Below are positions 1 through 11,055 of a stretch of 64,000 nucleotides of DNA, piece after piece (positions within the stretch are counted from its first letter, which is position 1; each line of letters starts with the position of its first letter). Where the stretch lies: contig QYAI01000115.1 in assembly GCA_003988855.1 (NCBI GenBank), forward strand, positions 62,001 to 126,000, written 5' to 3'. This DNA is from Arachnopeziza araneosa. Lineage: Eukaryota > Ascomycota > Leotiomycetes > Helotiales > Arachnopezizaceae. The notes under the pieces are model-generated. The model worked only from the letters and a program-made list of their open reading frames with translations. It did no database searches and was not told the origin of the DNA. Both the position numbers and the translations under genes were made by a program.

Positions 1-58
1 CGACAGCGAGAGGGCGAGTGTATAGAGGGACGAGGGGCACGTTGTCGCTGGCCGCCAT
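1..58 (-). CDS. possible N-terminus of a gene running off the left edge
   Basis: An ATG on the minus strand (bases 56-58) opens a frame that stays open to the window edge and reads M-A-A-S-D-N-V-P-L-V-P-L-Y-T-R. The composition is protein-like, but only 19 codons are visible, so no family can be named. The GC-rich, gene-free sequence to its right would be its promoter, shared with the membrane protein that starts at 952. It could equally be a chance ORF. Confidence 0.3.
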   Translation of the reverse strand, partial: MAASDNVPLVPLYTRPLAV

Positions 59-680
59 GCTCACTGGCGGAAATGGAGCGGCTTCGACAGGAGGAAAAGG
101 CGTTTTTGCCAAGATTGCAGTGAGATTTGCGATTGAGGCACGTGGGTTGGCTGGCGCTCTTCCTGGGTAGGGAGGACGGTCGCAGCGGTGAGATTTTCTT
201 AGCCGCAAGAAGCTTATATTCTTGCCCGGATAATACGCTGCTGCTGCTGCTCACCTCACGGCCATCAGATGAGCAGGTTGACGATATTGGCACAACTACC
301 GCTGGAGATGAGATCAATCTTGCTGCAATCAATCAATAATATGGCACATCAATTCCACCCCCCAGCAACCCCACAAAGTGTCTTTGCTAGGCACCATGAC
401 ACTGTCCGGTGGCTGATTGGCGTGATCGTGCCTCCACCCCATAGGGTCTTGGGGCGGGAGTCAGGATGCAACCAGCACAGGCGCCTTGCCCTGTCGGGAC
501 CCCCCCAAGCCTAAAACGACCGGTTAAAGAGGCGCCACCAGTCTAGAACTCAGCCTTGGCGTTCCCTAGATTGTATCACCCTCTGTGTGGCCACGGCTTT
601 AAAGAGCACAGAGGCCCCCAACGTGTTTTCGTCTGCCACAAGTACACCATTGAACGCCCATCGTCCGTCTGCTGAGAGAG

Positions 681-765
681 AGAAGGAAGAGATAAAAGAG
701 AGAAGGAAGAGATAAAAGAGAGAAGGAAGAGATAAAAGAGAGAAGGAAAAGAGAAAAGGAAAAGA
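681..765. repeat. GA-rich minisatellite, 20-bp unit
   Basis: Three exact head-to-tail copies of a 20-bp purine unit (AGAAGGAAGAGATAAAAGAG) fill 681-740. A degenerate fourth copy continues to about 765. One strand is almost pure purine, so the tract is polypurine/polypyrimidine and lies about 190 bp upstream of the next start codon. Confidence 0.9.
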
Positions 766-893
766 CAGACGGAGAGTGGCATCGTGGGAATAGCAAAGGG
801 ACATCACTCGTCCCGGTCCTCAAACTGGTCACACCCGACATTTATATGCAACCATTCACATAACCTCCGCGACCTCAATCACGTCCGCTGGTG

Positions 894-900
894 TATATAA
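894..900 (+). promoter_or_regulatory. TATA-like box of the gene at 952
   Basis: TATATAA lies 52 bp before the ATG and is followed by a C/T-rich leader with CATCTTCACATCAAG before the start. Spacing and context fit a fungal core promoter. The call rests on sequence only. Confidence 0.55.
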
Positions 901-951
901 ACATCCTCCTGCCACGAGAATCCTCCTAGCATTCCCCATCTTCACATCAAG

Positions 952-1955
952 ATGCGCTCACCAACCTCCACTGTCTCCCTGCTGCTCTTCCTGCGACTCG
1001 CATCCTCCCTCCCAACGACCGAGAGCAGGAACCGGTACCCGCAAGACTGCCACGATGCCTCGTGCTCGATCGAGAAGCACACTCCACCGCCATCGATTCT
1101 GCAAGCACCATCAGATCCGCATTTTCCCTCGCACCAACTCTCCTCGTCACTCCGTCTCTCTCCCGACCTCGCAGCCGCCGAGATGGAGATGGAGATGGAG
1201 ATAGAGATCGACAACACCCCCTTCACACCCACGAGCACCACCTCCCAGAGCGAAGCTCTCTCTGCTACCCACCCCCTCAGCAGCGCCTACCTTCTCACGC
1301 TGAGCAATAACCCAGCACGGGAACCCAGCATCCAAAAAGCACCTCTCCCATCGTCAGAGTCCAGCACCAAGACGGAGAGCGAGTCCGAGCGAGAGCAGGA
1401 ACCGCTCGCAGCCAAGCCCACCGACGCTCTCGCCGAGCTGCGGCGCGAGGACGCCGAGAAGTACTGGGCAACCATCTCCGTCGTCGACGCGGTCCCCGAG
1501 AGCGTAGACACAGCAGCAGGGAGCGAGCCAGCCAAGGGCTGCACCGGCGGCGCCTACTACCGCATCCATACGCTGCGGGTCTCGGGCAAGGACTACTCGG
1601 ATCTGATTGTCGTCGGCCTCGTGCTAGTCTTCCTCGCCGTCGTCGTGGTGCTGGAGGGATGGGAGCGGATCCGCGAGATGTGAGTTTAACCCCCCGGCAT
1701 TTCCCACCCCAAGAAAAGATATACTGACGCTGCGACAGGAGGAGCCTCTCTCCCCACCGCAACGCCCGCTGCGGCCGACGCGGCCGGATCTTCCTCCACC
1801 ACGACGAGCCCGTCTTCGTCGTCCAGCAACCCTTCCTGCTCGACATGGACTCGATCGCGCCGCCCTGCTACGCTGCCTCGAGCGAGCCCACCGCCGCAGC
1901 CCGCGACCTCTCCGCGAAAGAGGGTTACGACCGCGACGCCGACGAGCAGGCGTGA
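952..1955 (+). CDS. secreted-pathway single-pass membrane protein, unknown function
   Basis: Two exons (952-1679, 1739-1955) are joined by a 59-nt GTGAGT..CAG intron, giving 314 aa. Without splicing the frame stops at 1683; splicing adds 71 residues. The N-terminus is a signal peptide (MRSPTSTVSLLLFLRLASS). Next comes a Ser/Thr/Glu-rich, probably disordered ectodomain with a Met-Glu dipeptide run near residue 80. One strongly hydrophobic helix follows at about residues 215-232 (DLIVVGLVLVFLAVVVVL), then a cytosolic tail rich in Arg and acidic residues. This suggests type I topology at the plasma membrane or in the secretory route. I do not recognise a family. A TATA box and short leader precede the ATG, which supports this start. 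Confidence 0.7.
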
Positions 1956-2602
1956 CGATCTCATGCGCATCATCCAATTCCCAGGCATTTCTTTTGTTGG
2001 CGCGCGGGGCATACATGGGACGGCGTTTTTTTTCGTGGGAGGGCATACCATGCATTGGGCGGCGTATACACACAAGCAAGCATCTGATCCGTCCATCCGC
2101 GCATGGAGATTTTGGATCTGGGGGTGGTGAGGTGGGTGGATGTGGCATGGCTGGCTGTGGGAGCCATCTGCTGCTGCATCCGAGGCGAGCGCATCTAGCT
2201 AGCAGAGTGGAATATCTACTCGTTGAACATAAAGCCTCCCAGCGAAGCGCCATGTGAACTATCCATTGTTGTGAAGTGCGGATGTGTGTGCCTGTGCACG
2301 GATCGATTCGATGGGCCCGGTTTATTTGTTTGCGAGCTGCGTACTAACTGGAGAGGGATCTTGGCCGTGGAGGTTGGATCTACGGGTCAGGTTGGATCGG
2401 ATCACAGCTACACGACAGGCAATTAATGAATTGACAGCTAACGGTAAATAGCCAGACCCAACCCAACACGACAGTTTATTATATTTCAATTCATCACTTC
2501 ACCCTGAAAGCTAACCCAACCCAACATCACCCCAACCATCAGCACCCTCCCAAGCCACCCCAACACCAGCATCCCCATCACCACGACCTCCCCACCGCCA
2601 AG
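1956..2602. other. convergent intergenic region
   Basis: This lies between the 3' ends of the membrane protein and the Ppo-type gene. It holds GT-rich and CCAAC-rich low-complexity stretches (about 2510-2600) but no supported gene. Confidence 0.6.
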
Positions 2603-5600
2603 TCAACTCAGCATATCCTTCCGCTTGCTCGGCGTCCGCACCTTGGGGCCGCCGACCAGGCTCTCGGGCCACGAGACCCACGTCTTGTCGGCGGCGCTCT
2701 CGCTGCTGCTGGAGCTCTGGCTGCCACTCTTGGGCGTGGAGGACGGCGTCGTGATGGGCGGGGAGGAGGCAGATGGAGGAGGTGCCATCTCGGCTGGCAT
2801 CGAAATCGTGACCGAGGGGGCGGAGGCCGCTGTGAAGAACCAGCGGCATGGCTGGTGGAGGGCGTCGTCGAGGTGGGCTAGGTCTGTGGGGAGCGAGGCG
2901 GTGGTGGTTGATGTTGTTGTTGCGGACGTTGTGGATGACGTGGATGTTGTTGATGTTGAGGTGGTGGGTGTCAAAGGCGGCTTCATCGCGTCTGGTAGAC
3001 ATGCCTTGTCGTCTCTGGCGGATGCAGGGCTGTAGAACCAGACGCAGTCCACCTGCAGGAAGTCATCCAGGTGCGCCAGATCCTTGGGGAGCTGACTCGC
3101 CGTATTGGCAGTGCTGCTGCTGTTGTTGGAGGGCGGTTTGATAGCGTCGGGCATCTGGGCGTGGGCATCGGCTCTCGATGCTGCGCTAAAGTACCACGCG
3201 CACTCGACCTCGGATTGCACGTCTTGGAAGCCGACCGGTCTGGCTTTTGCTTCCGGCGTGGGAAGAGGGAGAGGAGTGGCCGCAGGTTGGCTCACTGGGA
3301 CGGCTTTGGCTTTGTACACTCCGGCGCCGGAACCTTCGTAGTGCAGTTTCCAGGCTGCGTAGACACGGTCAATGGTGATTCACAACCAAGCTTCACTCCG
3401 GAGATGGAAAGGTGGATGGATCACTTACTTGTAGGGTCGAATGTCAGCCATGACCATGTGTCGTCGAGATAGCATCGCTCTGTCCCCACCGTGATGCACT
3501 TCAATTCCCCCATGGCTCCAGGCGCAGGACGGAGGTTCTTGAGCGAGGCAGTGACTTTGAGCAGACCGACACAGTACGTCAAAGCGATCTCCCGGCCCAG
3601 ACACTCGTGTGCTCCGTACCCGAAATGGATGTATGCTTCTGCTGGGCGGCCCAATCTGAACTCCTTGGGATTTGGGACAGCAGTTGGATCTTGACATGCC
3701 GGACCCTATGCAAACATCAGCTTACCGGAAAGAGATTCCAATACAGAAATAGACATACGAAGAGACAGATGACCGTGTCCCCTTTGTTAAACTTCTGCCC
3801 ATCGATCGTGGTGGCATTCTCACAAATCCTGAGATTTCGCTGCGTGCTGACCAACCGTTGGGCTTCGAGTACGTATTGCTTGAGCATCTTATCCGTAGTC
3901 GGACTCTTGGAATGGACGAGTTCCTGTATCTCTCCCCACAGCTTGACGTTCGCCGGCTGCAAGAAGAATTGCAACACCTCTGCAAACTACTCTTGGTCAG
4001 TATTCTCGCCCGAGTTTCGATGAGAGGGATGGAATTTACCAGACCAACCGGTACGCCCACTCCAGCTAGAGCAGTCAGCCACATGATGTCGGCAACTTCT
4101 TTGCTCGATAACCCGTTCCCGTACAGCTGCCTCACGACATGTTGGCCATACCATCTCAACGATCCAGATTTGATGTGATTTCTGCCCCGCCACCTCTTCA
4201 CATAGGCACAAGCCCCATGGGCAACGACGTTTCGTACGTTTGCAACCGTGGTATCTGTCAGGGCTGTCGCTCCTTCCTGAGCCCAGATCCGTCGTAGATA
4301 CGCCAGACCCGGATCATTGTTGTTGAAGCCCCAGACGCGTACATTGAGGAGGTGTTTGTAGAGCTCCTTAGTACTCAATGTTCCTTTGGGATTTTGAGGT
4401 CCCTTGAGATCTAGGTAGAAGAGATCACCCAAAAGACGGGCATTAACTGGTATGGCGATGCTGTGAGATGTTAGTGTTGCGGCTGTCGAATATGGATATC
4501 AACTTACTCGCGGAGGATGTCAATCTGCTGCAGATGAGAACGCATCTGGAAACTCTCGGTTTCAAGATAGCTGCTCGCTGTGGCCGTGACAAATTCCAAG
4601 ACGAGTTGGCTGAACTCATCAGGGCTGTAGATTATATTCTGGACCATTGCTCGCTGTTTGGCATTGGATGGAGCGTCACCACCTAGCATGAAACTCGAGT
4701 AATCTTTCTTTCCCGGAAATAAATCATTCAAAGCTGGAAGCCAAGGCACCCGGAAGGAATTCTGATCTTTGAGGACTTGGACCACAGTAGAGTGTTTGGT
4801 GAGGACAATTGGACGGATTGGTGGCTTTGGTCCATCCAAAGTATGTTGCCGAATGGTTCCAATTTCTTCTGCGATCTGCTTGTTCATCTTCCACGTAAAC
4901 ATTGGTTGCATGATATGGAGACTATTGTAGGGATACCATCCTGGGAATGCTCTCTGGAACAATTTGTAGAACATGGAACCTCCCATGACCTTGTAGTCTT
5001 GTTGAACTTCTTGCATACCCCAATTAGTCAGAGTAGCCGCCGTATAATCAATCGTGTAAAACCTGTCAGAGCGTACCAAGACAACAGCGTCTGAAAAGAC
5101 GGCGCGTCCAACGGTGTATGGTGGACAACCACCACATCCTGGATCCATTCGCGGCTTCGCTTCCTCGACGAAAAGACCAGGGTAGAGCTCGACCATGTCA
5201 GGATGATCGTACAAACTCCGCAACAGAGACGCAATCTCAGGATCCGGATTGATGTCTTCCATGGTCTCGTGCTTTTTCAATCCAAAGAAGTGCCGGAACT
5301 CGTTCAGCGAAGCCATTCCCCATTTGCGGGCCTGCAGGATCCCCAGGATCTCGACTACTCGAAGTGCTTTTGGTACCATTCTGGACCCGAATAGTCCAGC
5401 AGGATCCTCCATGGCGCTTGTCATGATGTTCACGAGATCTTCGTCTTTGAACTTGCCATCCTTACCCCGTTTCAAACCGTCAAACTCGCGCTTGCTTGGA
5501 TCTGGATCAATAGCCGCCTCGTAGCGTAAGAATCCCTGGAAAAATTCTTGTGGCGACAGTTCTTCGAGCGGTCTTTTGTCGCCTGGGAACAGGCTCCTCA

Positions 5601-7445
5601 AGAATTCCTCCAGCCACTTCTCATCTCGCTTTGAGATGATTGAGTGAAAGCGATAAAGAAGGTTGAATTCAGCAGAGACTTGATTTCCGCAGCCTCTTGG
5701 TACATCTTCACCATCATATTGCTTTCCAATCTCGATGCGTGGGTCGAGAGTCCAGGTACTTGCTGAGTGGTGAGTATTTGTAAGACCTCTTAGGTAATCA
5801 TGGAGACAGATGTTGATGTACAAGCCACCCACGATCCTGGAGAATTAGCAGTTGATAATGCAGAACCGAATGACGACTTACAAACGAGCAGTTTGAAAAA
5901 GGTCATTGTCCTGTTTGGCCAAGGCTTTCTTCTTCTCGTCATCCGTCTTCGTTGGTGGCAGGCTGAAGCGCCCATTCTCGTTTATCCTCAACAGCACGTC
6001 TGCTACGTAGTTGTGGAATCGACTGTACATAATGAGCATCACGTTGATACCCGGCGGCTGCGCTAAAAGACGTTTCTCGTGGAATGTGTCCGGTTTTAGC
6101 ATGCCATTCGACATGGTTCGGATTTTGAGTTGATCGTCCAAAGAAGAACCGTATAGAGGGGCTAGGTCGAGATAAGATGACGTGTCGGATATATTTGGAT
6201 CCTTTCGATTCGTCCGGAAAATATCTTTGGAAAGATATTAGTTCCTGAGAGTAAGATGGGGAGGGAGCAGACCGTGTACAATGATTGTGGCATGGTAAAA
6301 GAGGACCGAAGATATGCCAGCCGGGTTTTCCTTGAATGACTTGTTGTCTCTGCTCAAGAGCACTGTCAAAATGTTAGAGAATTCGGGAATAGAATTGAAC
6401 AGACGTACAATCAAACAATAAACTAGGATCTGGTCGAACACCATGCATTCTTTTGCGCATCTTTGTGGATTTTGCATATGGAGTCCCAGCTTGACCAAGA
6501 TGAGGTGTGAGAATACTCTAAATGCAGGTTAACCAGAGCACTCGCGCATTAACTATTTGCATCTCCTACGTTATAACTGCCATCAGGTGTTCTATATTCA
6601 AATTTCTCGCCAAGATAGCTCAGAGGAGGGTGCTCAAGACTATCCCACAAGGTATGGATGATCGTTTGGGTCAATCGCTTTCTTGATTTTGAGGTAGGTG
6701 ACAGGGATGAAGTGATCGCAATCATTTTCTCCATCTAATTTCTCATTAGCATTGCAATAATTGCGACAATTGTATCACTCACGGTCATCAATTTGTCATC
6801 GACAGGCTTCCCCTTCGCCGTTGCGACTTGCAGGAGAGTGAGGATATCTCTTCGCCCAGCCTTGATACCAATATGTCTCAGATCTGCAATCAAGCCCGTT
6901 GTGAGAGCTTTTGGGTCGCCGTAAGAATTGTTGACATCATACTTTTCCTCGACAGGAGTGCTTGGGGAGATGATACCGAGACGTTCAGGTAGGTAGCGTA
7001 CGACTTTGACAAACATTGACCATGATGCCAGCAGCATACCCTTCAAAGAGCCTTCCCGAGCCCAAAGAGCCCATAACGCCAATGCAACAGCGACATAGAA
7101 AAGAAAGATTCCAAAGCCGATAACAAGATCTCGATATGTATGTACAAATAATCGAACCTCATAACCCCAATATCGCAGATAGATTCGCCATGCACAGAGT
7201 CCGCGATTACATCTCATGGATAGCTTCGCGAGGTAGAGAGGCAAGTAAAAGATCCATTGGAACAAAGATCTAATGGCCCACCAGAATATCTTGTATACCC
7301 TAAGAGGAAACGTCCAAAAGATGAAGTTGTAGATAGCTCTAGGTGCCGGTAGTGGAACGTAACCATGCTCAAGGTATAGAATGAGAGGCAACAAGCATGC
7401 TGCGAAAGCAAGATTGCTCCAGAGGTCCGAGAAGCTTGCCATCAT
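2603..7445 (-). CDS. Ppo-type fatty-acid heme dioxygenase-cytochrome P450 fusion with extra N- and C-terminal modules
   Basis: Ten exons on the minus strand: 6783-7445, 6570-6734, 6409-6517, 6273-6362, 5882-6224, 4508-5836, 4040-4460, 3759-3986, 3429-3705, 2603-3354. They sum to 4377 nt (1458 aa); Ppo enzymes are usually about 1,050-1,150 aa. Members oxygenate C18 fatty acids to hydroperoxides and then isomerise them to diol oxylipins that act in sporulation and host signalling. The peroxidase-like half keeps the distal His (VHD, residue 342, made by the exon 4/5 splice) and the Tyr-x-x-His motif (YRFH, Y518/H521). The P450 half keeps the heme Cys (HFGYGAHECLG, C1151). About 190 extra residues with several hydrophobic helices precede the dioxygenase half. 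About 200 extra residues with a three-fold motif follow the P450 half. Donors at the exon 2/3 and 4/5 borders are weak, but the frame fits the family. The first two codons are both ATG; the second could be used. Confidence 0.9.
2640..3240 (-). repeat. three-fold C-terminal protein motif in the Ppo-type enzyme
   Basis: The last exon encodes three copies of one motif near residues 1251-1283, 1300-1335 and 1366-1401. The cores read CAWYFSAAS, CVWFYSPAS and CRWFFTAAS. Each is followed 7-8 residues later by MPDAIKPP, LPDAMKPP or MPAEMAPP. Copies 2 and 3 are preceded by LAHLDD. Ser/Thr-rich spacers separate them. Each copy has a conserved Cys-x-Trp and an aromatic pair, which looks like a short binding module. 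It is not part of the Ppo core as I know it. Confidence 0.85.
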
Positions 7446-8199
7446 GCAGTTTACAACTCACATGAGTCTGGTATCGCGATGTACTTTGCGAAAAGCTAGA
7501 CGAAACAATCAAGTAGCAGAAAGTCAGAGCTCTACTGAGCTCCAAAGGCTGGGAGCAGCAGCTTCGAACGCCTGAAGCTCGGGGCCGAGTGCACGGCACT
7601 TCCGCGATTCTCATCTCATCCCTGCCCAGCATTGTACGTACTCTCAGCTCGAACTTGTGATCTCCACTTGGTGACCTCAGAAGCTTGGTGTGGCTGGCCG
7701 CTCAGCAGAGTCCTGAACAGTTCGGGAAAATGATGGGAAGGACGGAATTGAAGTTTGCGTGGCGCTTCGACAGCTCCTAGCTCCACCCTATCAGGGAGTG
7801 CATCGACCGCTCATTAGACCGCTTATTCTTCCGTTCAAATTCCTCTTTCAATCGCATTGCATCACGTTGCACAACATGGATTAGTATCGCTTAATAGATC
7901 CTGAATACAACCCCGCCCTGCAGGCCGAGCCTGTGGCGTCGGTATCCAAGAGCTGAGCTTCATGAACTGTGCCGTCTGTACCTAATATGGAGGACAGGTG
8001 TTTTCTGCTAAAAATATCCGTAATTCCGCTCGAAATGAGGTTAGAGTATCGTTGTACTAAACCTATCTTGGTAGTTTTTCGATTTGATCCTTCACGAGCT
8101 GCGTTCCATCATGGAGGGGCAGGTTTTAGGAGAGAAATTGTCAACGTAGATGATTTGAGCTTTTTGTTCACGCTCTGAGAGCCTTGTGATATTCTCAGT
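7446..8199. other. divergent promoter region between Ppo-type gene and DUF2235 gene
   Basis: 754 bp separate the two divergent start codons. No convincing coding frame is present. The region should contain both promoters; no clear TATA box was picked out. Confidence 0.55.
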
Positions 8200-9762
8200 A
8201 TGCAAAGTTCAAGCGGCTCAACATCAAATCCTCGGAGGCTCGTTCTATGTTTCGATGGAACAGGAAATAAGTTCCAGGGAGATGTTTCCGACACCAACAT
8301 CGTCAAGCTCTACCAGATGTTAGATCGTCGTGATCCTAATCAATTTCATTATTATCAGCGTGAGTTAATCTAACCCTCTGTTTAAAGTACGAGGAAGTTG
8401 AAGTTGAATGTGATCAGCTGGAATTGGAACATATTCTGAGAAAGAGCATTCAAAACCACAAACGTACCTAGCAACGCTAGCATCCAACTTCTCGGCCGCA
8501 GTAGATCAAGGAGTTGGCACTTCATTCGTGGATCATGTCACGGCCGGATACCGATTTCTCATGAGATACTATCTACCAAATGACGGCATCTATATTTTTG
8601 GCTTCTCGAGGGGAGCCTACACGGCGCGGTTTCTGGCCGAGATGGTACACACAATCGGCCTCTTATCTCAAGGAAACGAAGAAATGATATTCTTCGCATG
8701 GGAAACCTTCAGCGAGTTTCAAAAGTTCCGTGGTGACGACAGTAAATCTGAAAAGACCCAAGAACATGAGGGATTCATGATCAAATTCAAGCAGACTTTC
8801 TGCCGTCAGGGTGTCAAAGTACATTTTCTTGGACTATTCGATTGTGTCAACAGCGTAGGTCAATTTGAGATACCACTGCAACAGAAATCTTTCACATACA
8901 TCCCACGGTCTCCAGCGACTCACGTCCGCCATGCGGTATCTATTCATGAGCGGCGGCTGAAGTTCAAACCCGCGCTGTTTAAGCTTGATAACAAAGACCT
9001 TTCAAATGACACTGTGGAGATGTGGTTTGCGGGCAGCCACGGTGACATTGGTGGCGGGTGGAACCTGAGTCCAAATCAACCATATTTATTGTCAGACACA
9101 CCTCTGCTCTGGATGTTGGAAGAATTAGAAAAGCTTCCCCGCACGAGCATGCGATTATCATTTAGGAAAACGTCAATTGATCAAACGCACTCCAGCGACG
9201 TGAAACTTGGGCAGCAGCTACAATTCCGAAATGGTTTAAAAGTCCAGCGGGATGATAAGAAGACATTGGAACCCCACGACATGCTCGCGTTTGGAAAAGG
9301 GGCTTCATGGTTCTCAGTTCTCATGTGGTGGATTCTCGGTGAGTTTCAACGCACACAAGCAGCTCATCACTGACTATGGCAGAACTCCTACCTATTTTCA
9401 CCAGGCTAGAGCTCGAGGACGGTAAATGGGTTCCACGACACTGGCCACCCAATCTAGGCGCGCCACGAGATATACCACATGGAGCTCATATTCATCCAAG
9501 TGTGTACAATCTACATCGCGCCGGCGTTTTGACAGATGCTCAATTACCAAAGACGGGAGGGGATAATCCTCATATCAGTATCTCACGGATTTCATTTGCG
9601 TGGAACAAATCATCGGAGGAAAAACTAGACGGAGAGTCTCATAGAGGTAGCGTAACTGGAACACTGGGCTCACGTAAAGTTTTTCTGGGCGAGAAAGTGC
9701 AGAAACAGAACATCTCTTCCATCTTATCAGATGCTTTAGCAAATGGAGCAGCCAAAATATAG
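8200..9762 (+). CDS. DUF2235 alpha/beta-hydrolase (Tle1-like phospholipase family)
   Basis: Three exons (8200-8359, 8418-9338, 9383-9762) are joined by 58- and 44-nt introns, giving 486 aa. The N-terminus has the family start RRLVLCFDGTGN. The first splice creates YYQPGIGTYS. The nucleophile motif is FGFSRGAYTARF (Ser117 in G-x-S-x-G). HGDIGGGW supplies the late Asp/His region, and a C-terminal HGAHIHPSV ends the fold. DUF2235 proteins are serine hydrolases; bacterial members are T6SS phospholipase effectors, and fungal paralogues are common but mostly uncharacterised. No signal peptide is seen, so it is probably cytosolic. It ends 89 bp before the 3' end of the convergent lectin-like gene. 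The substrate cannot be told from sequence. Confidence 0.88.
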
Positions 9763-9851
9763 AATGTATTCAAGATTCACAAGAGTTCAAAATATTAAGA
9801 AACTGCCATTCAATTACATACAACCTCCATTTACTCACCCCATTCCATCTT

Positions 9852-11055
9852 TCAGCACTTAGTCCACTGACACGGCCCGCCCGCCTTCCCGCCCCACCCC
9901 CAATGACCACTCTCTCTCCTCGCATCGTTAATGAGGGCATTGCAACCCACAAAGAAAAGCCTCACACAAGTCTCGTTTGAATTATTCGGCATATGAGCAC
10001 AAGCCAAGATCCTCGGCGTCGAAGCCGCACAGCAGATACTGATTAACTGCGGGACCAACCAGGCACCAGCACGCGAGATGCATTCGGTTACAGAGTGGAA
10101 ACTACCACAATGTGTCGTCCAGTATACGCATGTATCGCTATTGTCTTTACCTGCGCTACAGGCGGTGATGTGGGTTTGGTTTTCGACCTTGCAGTCCCCG
10201 TTTATGAAACTTCCTGGTGCGTTGTTAGTTTTGGTTCTGTGCAGAGAAAGAGAGGAGAAGTTAGTAACATACCAGCGTGCCACGATCCGTCCCAGATAAT
10301 TTCCATGATGCGGAAATCACTGTGCTGATAGTAACCGTGAATTCTGCGTCCCTGTTGACCTTGGATAGTGATAAACGCCAATGCAGTGCCTTTCAGAGGA
10401 ACAGGAAATGAGTGGCCGTATTGATACTTGTCATCCTTGCTACCGTCGAAAACTACCTCTTGTATGTGATCGTCTTTTGCTTGATAGTATATCCTACAGA
10501 CATCAGATCCGCTTAATTAATCGGAAGAGTAAGTGATAGACCTGATATGTACGAGCTTGTCATTTGTCACCCAAGCTATGGCTCCAATTCGACTGTAATC
10601 GGCAGCAATAAACTCTTCAGTACTGATACGGCCGTCAGACAGGCTTCCTCCGGTTACTCCAAACACGCGAATCTCGTTACTTGAGCCAATGTAGAACGTT
10701 CGGGAGCATGCTTGCTTCATAAAGTCAGTCAAAAATATACAATCCTCTTCTCCCTAGACGCTCAAACATTGTTCCAAGTAAACATTACGGTCGCCATTGG
10801 AGTTTCCAATCTTGCTCTCCCGGCTGGAACCATTTGATATTGGGCACCTCCACTCCATTGCGCACCAAAATTGTCGGTAATAAAAGCATGAAGGGATCCA
10901 TCTGGCTGTTGATAGAAGCATCGCTATTTTTCCTTTTAGCTTCGGGAAATTGAATCAAGTAAATAATAACTTACGTAGCTTCTACCATTATTGAATTGAC
11001 ACCCTGCAATGAAGGTTTTTGGAAGAACTGATTGAACGCAAGCGATTGTAGACAT
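9852..11055 (-). CDS. lectin-like beta-propeller protein with Cys-rich C-terminal domain
   Basis: Five exons on the minus strand (10975-11055, 10789-10923, 10542-10744, 10273-10493, 9852-10213) give about 333 aa. The first 200 residues carry the repeat texture of fungal fucose-lectin-like propellers: CFYQQPDGSLHAFITDNF, IYYQAKDDHIQEVVFDGS, HGYYQHSDFRIMEIIWDGSW. After the last blade a splice (acceptor CCAG at 10214) leads into about 120 residues with 12 cysteines and two N-glycosylation-like sequons, ending CQWTKC. The Cys count suggests secretion, yet the chosen start (MSTIACVQ) has no clear signal peptide, so an upstream exon may be missing; an AG acceptor is present just before in-frame sequence upstream of 11055. 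The exon 2/3 intron is 44 nt if the acceptor at 10745 is used, and its donor GTAATG is weak. Confidence 0.6.

Larger units (their letters stand above)
59..951. other. intergenic / promoter region with a GA-rich minisatellite
   Basis: No convincing gene is seen. Short ORFs here either read through the GA-rich repeat or are GC-rich shadows. The right half carries the tandem repeat at about 681-765 and a TATA-like box at 894-900 that probably serve the gene starting at 952. Confidence 0.6.

Noticed and set aside
550..841. Minus-strand ORFs of 68-85 codons rich in Phe, Leu and Ser
   Set aside because: They only translate the GA-rich minisatellite in several frames and have no independent support.
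1287..2253. Long Arg/Pro/Gly-rich ORFs antisense to the membrane-protein gene
   Set aside because: GC-rich shadows of a better-supported spliced gene; low-complexity composition and no motif.
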